The notes under the pieces are model-generated. The model was not told the DNA's origin and searched no databases. It was given only the letters and a program-made list of their open reading frames with translations. From Deltaproteobacteria bacterium (GTDB taxonomy: Bacteria; Desulfobacterota; GWC2-55-46): DNA of 12,288 nucleotides. Location of the stretch: positions 1 through 12,288 of the forward strand of contig JACREV010000117.1 in NCBI GenBank assembly GCA_016218095.1, in the 5' to 3' direction. Numbering within the stretch: position 1 is the first letter of the stretch; each line of letters opens with the position of its first letter. The translations under genes were made by a program, and so were the position numbers. Below are positions 6,291 to 12,288 of this stretch, piece after piece.

Positions 6291-7295
6291 CTACTTCTTC
6301 GCCTTCGCGTCCATCTTCCTTCTGGCCGTCGAGGCTAGCACGCTCGGGATATTCTTTGACTTGGCGAGCTTGACGAGGTCCTTGTCATACATATGGTCGA
6401 GCATCTTGACCGAGATGGTAAGCGGGGTCTTGGGGTTGGTGATTATCCCGAGCTTGACGTTGTAGTTCTTCACCCATTCCTTGTTCCGCGCGACCTGCCG
6501 GAGCAGGTCTTCGGGCGTGCCTCTGGAGGATGTGAGCCGGAGCACCTCCTCCTCGGTTATCCTCGGGTTCTTCAAGACCGCCACGGCTATCAGCTTGTTC
6601 GAGTCCTTTATGAGGACCTCCCTCGCGGACTTGTTCCCGGATAGGGCGAGCTTTACCTTCTGGCCCATCGACAAACTGCCGACTAGTTTGTATATGTTCT
6701 GCTCGTCGACCTTTTTGTCCTCGACGAGCTCTTTCGGGACTGAGAGCTTTTCCGTGTCTTTCAAGCCCCTTTTCCCGGCCTCGGCCTCGACGACGGCCTT
6801 CGCCCGCGCGTCCTTCATCATGTCCTCTATGCCGCTTACGAGGAGGTACGGCGTGAGCGGGTTCTTCTTCAAGGAATCCAGGAGGAAGGGCTTTTCAAGG
6901 AACCTCTCCCTCTCTTCCGCGAGCACTCCGACTACCTCGTCAGGCCCGGTCTCGACGATCTCCTTAAGCGTCTCGTCGTCTGTCCACGGGTTCAAAAAAC
7001 ACATGGTCTGGACAGCCTCGTCTTCCCTGCGCGTCTCGGCTATCCTCCTTATGACGGCGGGGTCGAGCTTTTTTTCGAGCGCGTCGATGAGGAGGTGCGC
7101 GGGGTACTCATCGAAGCTTTTCCTCGCGCGCGACGACACATCCGGTTCCTTGTCGAACCCGAGGACAAACAGTACCGTCACCTCGTCCTCCGGGGAAAGC
7201 GGCTCTTCCGCGTACTCCCTTGAGGCGAGCCTGGCCTTAAGCTCCTTCGGAGCCGTTGGTGAAATGTACTTTAAAAGCGCCTGCCTGACCTTCAT
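6291..7295 (-). CDS. Uncharacterised all-helical (HEAT-like) repeat protein
   Basis: A 334-residue soluble protein without signal peptide or membrane segment, predicted from sequence to be mostly amphipathic helices. An NP-containing motif starts several helices: LNPWTDDETL (101-110), KNPLTPYLL (144-152), KNPRITEEEV (242-251) and TNPKTPLTI (286-294). The first two are spaced 43 residues and the last two 44, which fits tandem two-helix HEAT or leucine-rich-variant repeats and perhaps a duplicated half. The C-terminus DLVKLAKSKNIPSVLAST resembles conserved hypothetical proteins I associate with deltaproteobacteria. Function is unknown; such folds usually bind proteins. It starts 24 bp after the EF-G paralogue on the same strand, so the two are probably co-transcribed. 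The ATG has only a weak purine-rich upstream stretch. The stop is TAG. Confidence 0.75.
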   Translation of the reverse strand: MKVRQALLKYISPTAPKELKARLASREYAEEPLSPEDEVTVLFVLGFDKEPDVSSRARKSFDEYPAHLLIDALEKKLDPAVIRRIAETRREDEAVQTMCFLNPWTDDETLKEIVETGPDEVVGVLAEERERFLEKPFLLDSLKKNPLTPYLLVSGIEDMMKDARAKAVVEAEAGKRGLKDTEKLSVPKELVEDKKVDEQNIYKLVGSLSMGQKVKLALSGNKSAREVLIKDSNKLIAVAVLKNPRITEEEVLRLTSSRGTPEDLLRQVARNKEWVKNYNVKLGIITNPKTPLTISVKMLDHMYDKDLVKLAKSKNIPSVLASTARRKMDAKAKK

Positions 7296-7319
7296 CCCTT
7301 AAGCCCCGCCCCTTCCCAT

Positions 7320-9422
7320 TCAGTGCTTCTCATCGGGTTTTTCCGTCTTCGCGGCCGATATTATCTTCTGGCTCAAATACGTCGGGACCTCCTCGTAATG
7401 GGAGAACTCCATGGTGAATATGCCCCTGTCCGCCGTCATGGATTTCAAGTCAGTCGCATAGGTGATTACCTCCGACATCGGCACGAGCGCCTTTATCGTC
7501 TGAGACCCGGCCTTGGGCTCCGCGCCGAGGATCTTGCCGCGTCTCGCGTTTATGTCTCCTATGATGTCGCCGAGCTTCTCCTCCGGGACGCTTATCTCCA
7601 TCCTGACTATCGGCTCGAGTATGACCGGGTGCGCCTGCTCCATCCCCTTCTTGAAGCCCATCGACGCGGCTATCTTGAAGGCCATTTCGGACGAGTCGAC
7701 CGAGTGGTACGTCCCGTCGTAGAGCGTTACCCTCACGTCTACCACGGGGAAGCCGCAGAGGATGCCGCTATTCATCGCCTCCCGCACCCCCTTTTCAACG
7801 GCCGGGATGTACTGCCTCGGTATCGCCCCGCCTACTATGTTATCGACGAACTCGAACCCCTTGCCTCTGGAAAGAGGGCTTATGTCCAGCCACGTGTCCC
7901 CGTACTGGCCGCGCCCGCCGGACTGCTTCTTGTACTTGCCCTGCACCTTCACGTGCGAGCGGATCGTCTCCTTGTACGGGACCCTCGGGGTCTTCAACTC
8001 CACGTCACAGCCGTACTTCCTCTTGAGCTTCTCTATGGAGACCTCGAGGTGCACCTGCCCGACGCCCGACAAGAGGAACTCGTTCGTCTGCTCGTCCCTC
8101 TTGAACTCAATCGAGGGGTCCTCCTCCATGAGCCTCTGCATGGCAGAGGGGACCTTGTCCTCGTCGGCCTTCGTCTTCGGGTGTATGGCGTAGGAGAGCG
8201 TCGCCGGCACGGGAGGGAACGGCGGGAAGGCGACGGGGCTGCCCACGTCCGACAACGTGTCTCCGGTGAACGTGTCCTTGAGTTTGGCCGCCGCGACTAT
8301 GTCTCCGGCCGAGGCCTTTGCCACTTCCCTTATCTTCTTGCCTTCGAGCAGATAGATATGGCTTATCTTCTCTTTCGAGTCCCTCGTGGAGTTAAGGACC
8401 GTGGAATCCGGGTGGAGCACCCCTGAGTAGACCCTGAAGAGCGAGAGCTTCCCGGTGTAGGGGTCTATCACCGTCTTGAAGACAAAGGCGGAGAACGGCG
8501 CGTTGTAGTCGGGCTCCCTTACCTCCTCATCCCCGGTCTTGGGGTTGGTGCCCTTCAGCACCCCCCTTATAGTACCCTTGTCCGGGGGCGCGGGAAGCGA
8601 GAGGTTTATCGCGTCCATCAGGAGGTTCACGCCCACGTTCTTCAAGGCCGATCCCATGTAGACCGGGATGAACCGGCGCGTAAGCACCCCTTCCCTCACG
8701 GCCTTCTTGAGCTCGTCTGCCGTGATCTCCTCGCCGTTAAGGTATTTCTCGGTAAGCGCGTCGTCGGCCTCGACGACGGACTCGACCATGGATTCCCTCA
8801 TCCTCTCCGCGTCTTTCTTGAGCCCTGAGGGTATGTCCTTTACGTCGAACAAGCCTGAAGAATCGTCCTTGTAATAATAGGCCTTCATGGAGAGAAGGTC
8901 GGCCACGCCCTTGAAGGAGTCTCCCTCGCCTATCGGCAACTGCATCGGCACGCCCTTGACCTTCAAGACCCTCTCCATGTCGTCTACGGCGCGGAGGAAG
9001 CTCGCCCTCTCCCGGTCCATCTTGTTGACAAATGCGATCCTGCAGACCTCGAACTCGTCGGCGAACTCCCATATCTTCTCGGTCTGGACCTTGACGCCCG
9101 ATATGGCCGAAAGTATCACGACCGCGCCGCCCGCGACGCGCAGAGAATCCCTCGTCTCTGTCAGGAAGTCCGGGTATCCGGGGGTGTCGATGACGTTCAC
9201 CCGGCACCCTCCCCAGTCGTAGTGGTGGACAGCCGCCGAGATGGTTATCTTTCTTTTGTGCTCTTCGGGTTCGTAATCGAGGATGGATGTGTCGTCGTCA
9301 ACGCGGCCGAGCTTGTCGGTCGCCTTTGCGTTAAAGAGGATCGCCTCTGAGAGGGTGGTCTTGCCCGCGCCGCCGTGGGCTATTACCGAGATGTTACGTT
9401 TCTTGTCCAGGGGAATTTCCAA
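7320..9422 (-). CDS. fusA: Elongation factor G paralogue (EF-G-2 type)
   Basis: A 700-residue five-domain translational GTPase of EF-G length. G1 is AHGGAGKTT (15-23, usual AHIDAGKTT), switch I is KRKITIS (57-62, usual RGITITS), G3 is DTPGYPDF (79-86) with Tyr83 where EF-G and EF-Tu have the catalytic His, and G4 is NKMD (133-136). Domain IV has SGGRGQYGD (usual GQYGH) and the tip sequence YHSVDSSE. These changes match the second, paralogous EF-G class rather than the main elongation factor, so a role in ribosome recycling, stress or a specialised translocation step is more likely than bulk elongation; this is inference. The start is TTG at 9422, supported by AAGGAGG (9428-9434) 5 nt upstream. 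A weak promoter-like pair (TTGAAC 9464-9469, TAACTT 9441-9446, 17-bp spacing) lies upstream. The helical-repeat gene follows 24 bp after. Confidence 0.92.
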   Translation of the reverse strand: MEIPLDKKRNISVIAHGGAGKTTLSEAILFNAKATDKLGRVDDDTSILDYEPEEHKRKITISAAVHHYDWGGCRVNVIDTPGYPDFLTETRDSLRVAGGAVVILSAISGVKVQTEKIWEFADEFEVCRIAFVNKMDRERASFLRAVDDMERVLKVKGVPMQLPIGEGDSFKGVADLLSMKAYYYKDDSSGLFDVKDIPSGLKKDAERMRESMVESVVEADDALTEKYLNGEEITADELKKAVREGVLTRRFIPVYMGSALKNVGVNLLMDAINLSLPAPPDKGTIRGVLKGTNPKTGDEEVREPDYNAPFSAFVFKTVIDPYTGKLSLFRVYSGVLHPDSTVLNSTRDSKEKISHIYLLEGKKIREVAKASAGDIVAAAKLKDTFTGDTLSDVGSPVAFPPFPPVPATLSYAIHPKTKADEDKVPSAMQRLMEEDPSIEFKRDEQTNEFLLSGVGQVHLEVSIEKLKRKYGCDVELKTPRVPYKETIRSHVKVQGKYKKQSGGRGQYGDTWLDISPLSRGKGFEFVDNIVGGAIPRQYIPAVEKGVREAMNSGILCGFPVVDVRVTLYDGTYHSVDSSEMAFKIAASMGFKKGMEQAHPVILEPIVRMEISVPEEKLGDIIGDINARRGKILGAEPKAGSQTIKALVPMSEVITYATDLKSMTADRGIFTMEFSHYEEVPTYLSQKIISAAKTEKPDEKH

Positions 9423-9427
9423 GCGAG

Positions 9428-9434
9428 CCTCCTT
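9428..9434 (-). promoter_or_regulatory. Ribosome binding site setting the TTG start of the EF-G paralogue
   Basis: AAGGAGG on the minus strand, 5 nt before TTG at 9420-9422. No ATG fits the family N-terminus (MEIPLDKKRN before the P-loop), so this strong site decides the unusual TTG start. Confidence 0.75.
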
Positions 9435-9465
9435 TTTGAAAAGTTAGCGTGCCCTCTTCTCCCGT

Positions 9466-9590
9466 TCAAGAATGCAATAAATGACTTTATACTTCGTTGC
9501 GCTCCTCGGAAAATCCTCGACGTACGCACCAAGTACGCCTGCGGTTTTCCTCGTCGTGCGCCTCGTCTAAAACCATTTCTTGCATTCTTA
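9466..9590 (-). repeat. Palindromic intergenic repeat, copy 2 (GTAC-centred)
   Basis: The terminal inverted repeats 9468-9483 and 9574-9589 match at 15 of 16 positions (AAGAATGCAATAAATG against CATTTCTTGCATTCTT). The symmetry continues imperfectly to a centre with two GTAC words (9522-9525, 9533-9536). Read on the minus strand, its core AGGCGTACTTGG...GTACGTCG and the words CGAGGAGCG and CAACGAAG match the repeat at 4159-4285 read on the plus strand, so the two are members of one family inserted in opposite orientation. It fills most of the 190-bp gap between the TPR gene and the EF-G paralogue. No coding sequence is seen. Confidence 0.75.
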
Positions 9591-9612
9591 TTGATTTGAT
9601 TTTATCTAAAAA

Positions 9613-10077
9613 TCATTTCCCTTTTTTGAAAAGCTTCGGTAACGTCCTTCTAAATAGTATCCCCAGGAACTTGTTAACAGGGTTCGCCCTGTCGAGCCCC
9701 TGTATTATCGGCTTGTTCCTGAAGCCGAGCTCTATAAGGAGCCTGTTCATATCCTCGTGCTGAGGGTCGAATTTGAGCCCCTTCAGGAAGACCTTTATCG
9801 CGCCCTTCTTGTTCCCGGCGGCGAGGTAGACCTTGCCGAGGTTCATGTAGAACTCGGCCTTGAAGAACTCCTTTTTTATGGCGCGGGTGCATAGCTCCAA
9901 CCCCAGACCTATCTCGCCGCCGCGGACGGCCTTGCACATGCCGAAGTAGGACATGTAGTCGGCGTTGTCCTTGTCTTCCTTGTACGCCTTCTCGAAGGCC
10001 CTTAACGCCTTGTCGATGTTGTCTTCTCTAAGGAACCGCTTTCCCGCAAGGAACTGCTCGCGCGCGCTTTCGGACAT
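9613..10077 (-). CDS. Tetratricopeptide repeat protein
   Basis: A 154-residue cytoplasmic protein with about three TPR units (roughly 3-36, 38-70 and 74-107), seen from the helix patterns FLAGKRFLREDNIDKALRAF and YMNLGKVYLAAGNKKGAIKV. A short conserved-looking tail with ANPVNKFLG (131-139) leads to a basic C-terminus. TPRs mediate protein binding; the partner is unknown. The ATG at 10077 directly follows the coaX TAA (TAAATG), and a GA-rich site within the coaX end (GGGGAAGAGG) serves as ribosome binding site, so it is translationally coupled to coaX. No cofactor-related enzyme motif is present, so its link to CoA synthesis may be only positional. Confidence 0.82.
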   Translation of the reverse strand: MSESAREQFLAGKRFLREDNIDKALRAFEKAYKEDKDNADYMSYFGMCKAVRGGEIGLGLELCTRAIKKEFFKAEFYMNLGKVYLAAGNKKGAIKVFLKGLKFDPQHEDMNRLLIELGFRNKPIIQGLDRANPVNKFLGILFRRTLPKLFKKGK

Positions 10078-10842
10078 TTACCTCTTCCCCTCGTATATTA
10101 TCTTAAGCCCCTTCAAAGTCAGGAACTCGTCCGGCTCGGTCACGTATCTCGAGTGTCCCGCCACAAGGCGCGCAAGCCCGCCGGTGGCTATGACCCTCGG
10201 GCTCGTCCCGGCCTCCCTGATCATGCGCTCGATTATCTCGTCCACAAGCCCGACAAAGCCCCAGAATAGCCCCGACCTTATGGCGTCGACGGTGTTCCTC
10301 CCTATGACGGAGGGGGGCCTTCCCGCCTCGACCTTCGGGAGCTTAGCTGTCCTCGTGTGCAGCGCTTCAGCCGAGATATTTATCCCAGGCGCTATCGCCC
10401 CCCCGGAGTATACGCCCTCGGGGGAGACATAGTCGAAGGTCACGGCGGTCCCGAAGTCGACTATGATGAGCGCTGACCTGTGAATCGTGTAAGCCGCGAC
10501 CGCGTTCACTATCCTGTCCGCGCCTGCCTCAAGCGGGTTATCTATATCGATCTTGATGGGGGTTCTGGCGTCCTCGCCGACGAAGAGGAGTTTAAGCCCG
10601 AGATATTTTTTTATCCCGTCTGATACCGCCCCGTTCAGTTCAGGGACGACCGAGCAGGCGATAGCGCCGGTGAGCGCCTTTTTATCCATCCCCGAAGCGC
10701 CGAGGAGGTTAAGCAAGAGCACCCCTATCTCGTCGGAGGTCTTGTTTTTCTCAGAGCCTATCCGCCAATGGGCCTTGAGCGTCTCACCGTCGAAGACCCC
10801 GGCGACGATGTTCGTATTTCCGATGTCTATTGCGAGGAGCAT
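10078..10842 (-). CDS. coaX: Type III pantothenate kinase
   Basis: A 254-residue ASKHA-fold kinase that phosphorylates pantothenate in the first step of coenzyme A synthesis; type III enzymes are characteristically not feedback-inhibited by CoA and need a monovalent cation. The phosphate-1 motif DIGNTN lies at residues 6-11, GADR with the catalytic-type Asp109 at 107-110, the phosphate-2 motif VDFGTA at 128-133, and GGAIAPGINIS a little later. Length is normal. The start MLLAIDIGNTN is canonical although the ribosome binding site is poor. It lies 47 bp after birA and abuts the TPR gene. A birA-coaX neighbourhood is common in several bacterial phyla. Confidence 0.95.
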   Translation of the reverse strand: MLLAIDIGNTNIVAGVFDGETLKAHWRIGSEKNKTSDEIGVLLLNLLGASGMDKKALTGAIACSVVPELNGAVSDGIKKYLGLKLLFVGEDARTPIKIDIDNPLEAGADRIVNAVAAYTIHRSALIIVDFGTAVTFDYVSPEGVYSGGAIAPGINISAEALHTRTAKLPKVEAGRPPSVIGRNTVDAIRSGLFWGFVGLVDEIIERMIREAGTSPRVIATGGLARLVAGHSRYVTEPDEFLTLKGLKIIYEGKR

Positions 10843-10889
10843 CAGGATTCGGTCAATCGATCGGATTTTTTTGGATTTTTAACAACCGG

Positions 10890-11873
10890 CTACACCGCCG
10901 CCTCGACGTCCCCGGAGATGACGCGCTCGACCGTGCCGGAAGGCGTCCTTACGAGGAGCGCGCCGTCTTTGTCCACCCCGGCGCAGATGCCCTCCAGGAC
11001 CCGGTCAAAGGAGGTTACGCGCACCCGAGTGCCCTCTGAGTCAAACCAGCCCCTCCAGGCATCGAGCACGGCCTGAAAACCCTTATCCAAGTATATCTTA
11101 TACCACAGCTCGATGCTTGAATAAAGGCGGCTGGCGAACTCCGCCCTCTCTATCTCGACCCCGGTCTCCTCAAAGAGGGACGTCGCTGTCTCCCGGATGA
11201 CCGGAGGAAACTCCTTTTTCCGCATGTTCAGGTTGACCCCGACGCCGCCTACGACGAAGTGAACCCTATCGGATTCCGAGTCCATCTCAAGGAGTATCCC
11301 GGCGGCCTTTTTTCCGTTTATCAGTATGTCGTTAGGCCACTTGACCGTTGGCCGCTTGCCGGAGGACTTGGCGACCGTCTCGGCAACGGCTATCGCCATT
11401 ACGAAGGTCAGTTCGTGCGCCTCCCGCGGGGCGATAGGCGGCCTTAATATCACGGAGGTATAGAGGTTGACGCCGCCTGGCGACTCCCATCTCCTCCCGA
11501 GCCTCCCCTTGCCCTTTTCCTGGGCGTCTGCGATTACGGCGGTCCCCTCGCCCTCGCCCTTCAACCCGAGCTCAAAGGCCCGTCTGTTCGTGGAGTCGGT
11601 CCTTTCGAAAAAAAAGACCTTTTTCCCGACGAACCCTGTGGAGATACCTGATGCCACCTCTATGTCGTTAAACGGGTACGGCGGTATGAGCCTGTACCCC
11701 TTCGCGGTAACAGAGTCGATATTATAGCCGGATTTTTTTAGCGCGTTTATGTGCTTCCATACGGCTGTCCGGGATACCCCGAGCCCTCTACTTAGGGCCT
11801 CTCCGGAGACGAACGACCCCGCCCCTTTAAGGAGCCGCACTATCTCGGCCTCTACCGCCCCCTTAGGGCGCAT
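10890..11873 (-). CDS. birA: Biotin-protein ligase with repressor HTH domain
   Basis: A 327-residue bifunctional protein. Residues 1-62 form a winged helix-turn-helix (GEALSRGLGVSRTAVWKHIN then SVTAKGYRL), which in BirA represses biotin synthesis genes. The ligase domain contains TDSTN (92-96), the biotinyl-AMP loop GKGRLGRRW (121-129), KWPNDI (178-183) and GKKAAGILLE (187-196); a small C-terminal SH3-like domain (about 280-327) ends with GTVERVISGDV. It makes biotinyl-5'-AMP and biotinylates carboxylase carrier proteins. No bio gene or BirA operator can be identified in the window. The ATG at 11873 overlaps the nadC end by 11 bp, implying coupled translation. The stop is TAG. Confidence 0.95.
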   Translation of the reverse strand: MRPKGAVEAEIVRLLKGAGSFVSGEALSRGLGVSRTAVWKHINALKKSGYNIDSVTAKGYRLIPPYPFNDIEVASGISTGFVGKKVFFFERTDSTNRRAFELGLKGEGEGTAVIADAQEKGKGRLGRRWESPGGVNLYTSVILRPPIAPREAHELTFVMAIAVAETVAKSSGKRPTVKWPNDILINGKKAAGILLEMDSESDRVHFVVGGVGVNLNMRKKEFPPVIRETATSLFEETGVEIERAEFASRLYSSIELWYKIYLDKGFQAVLDAWRGWFDSEGTRVRVTSFDRVLEGICAGVDKDGALLVRTPSGTVERVISGDVEAAV

Positions 11874-12288
11874 GGACCACTTCCAGGCTTATATCGACCC
11901 CCCTGGCCGAGTGCGTGAGAGCGCCGACGGAGATGAAATCTATGCCCGTTCCCGCTATAGCGCCGATGTTGTCGATCGTCACGCCGCCCGAGGCCTCCAC
12001 GAGCGCCCTGTTGTCTATTATCCTCAACGCCTTACGGATCTTCGCTATCCCCATGTTGTCGAGCATTATGATGTCGGCGCCGGCCTCTACCGCTTCGCGC
12101 ACCTCTTTCTCGTCCGTCACCTCGACCTCGACGAGGAGCCCATCCCTGTACTTCCTGTTCACCTTCTATACCGCGTTCCTTATCGAACCCGCGGCCTTTA
12201 TATGGTTGTCCTTTATGAGCACGCAGTCGAAGAGGCCGAACCTGTGGTTGTACCCGCCCCCGGCCTTGACCGCGTACTTTTCAAGCAA
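11863..12288 (-). pseudogene. nadC: Quinolinate phosphoribosyltransferase (nadC), 3' part with in-frame TAG
   Basis: This is the C-terminal half of NadC, which makes nicotinate mononucleotide from quinolinate and PRPP in NAD synthesis. From the window edge the frame reads EKYAVKAGGGYNHRFGLFD, then LIKDNHIKAAGSIRNAV, then a TAG (12166-12168), then KVNRKYRDGLLVEVEVTDE through MLDNM, EASGGVTIDN and FISVGALTHSARGVDISLE to a TAA at 11863. Both sides of the TAG are clear NadC in the same frame, with no frameshift, so a single codon interrupts the gene; Glu, Lys or Gln are likely original residues by one-base change. The GTG at 12160-12162 after the TAG could only give a fragment lacking the N-terminal domain. 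The 5' part lies outside the window. The alternatives are a sequencing error or readthrough. The end overlaps birA by 11 bp. Confidence 0.82.

Noticed and set aside
6232..6465. Short plus-strand open frame starting in the dyad
   Set aside because: It begins within the 6162-6287 repeat and runs antisense into the helical-repeat gene; hydrophobic residues are chance.
6481..7302. Serine-rich plus-strand open frame of 273 codons
   Set aside because: It is antisense to the helical-repeat gene and shows the same reverse-complement serine bias; no domain.
7323..8426. A 367-codon plus-strand open frame
   Set aside because: It is antisense to the EF-G paralogue, rich in Arg, Leu and Val from reverse-complemented codons, with no domain and no ribosome binding site.
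9441..9469. TTGAAC / TAACTT promoter-like pair with 17-bp spacing before the EF-G paralogue
   Set aside because: Only 4 and 3 bases match the consensus hexamers, and the predicted start would fall on the ribosome binding site; kept only as a note in the gene entry.

Overview
The window looks like a piece of a bacterial chromosome of moderately high GC, with dense housekeeping genes and frequent use of AGG (Arg) and ATA (Ile) codons. The gene families (nadC-birA-coaX linkage, a second-type EF-G, helical-repeat and TPR proteins of a style I associate with Desulfobacterota/Nitrospirota-like lineages) suggest an environmental deltaproteobacterium-like or Nitrospirota-like organism. This placement is an inference from gene style, not a database result. 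I see no phage, plasmid, CRISPR, toxin-antitoxin or defence locus, and no tRNA or rRNA gene.

Layout. Bases 1-173 hold a large imperfect dyad, followed by the only plus-strand gene, a PhnP-like metallo-beta-lactamase-fold hydrolase (189-947). All other genes are on the minus strand. Reading that strand from the right: nadC (3' part, cut by the window edge and carrying an in-frame TAG), birA, coaX and a TPR protein, tightly packed; a palindromic repeat; an EF-G paralogue and a helical-repeat protein; a second dyad; nfo (endonuclease IV) and trxB; a third dyad, related to the first palindrome; carbamate kinase, a DUF2130 coiled-coil protein, a 79-residue membrane/zinc-ribbon protein and a DUF4870 membrane protein.

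How the genes fit together. nadC, birA and coaX form a cofactor cluster (NAD, protein biotinylation/biotin regulation, coenzyme A) with overlapping or near-contiguous ends. The EF-G paralogue has altered GTPase motifs and shares a transcription unit with an uncharacterised helical-repeat protein. nfo and trxB give DNA repair and thiol redox functions. The DUF2130 gene is directly followed, in the same frame and after a single TAG, by the small membrane protein.

The most noteworthy items are four long intergenic dyads (about 125-140 bp each, two clearly of one family), the in-frame TAG in nadC, the altered G motifs in the EF-G paralogue, and a PD-(D/E)XK-like residue pattern in the DUF2130 protein. 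I do not see a clear new multi-gene system; the window is mostly ordinary core genome decorated with palindromic repeats.
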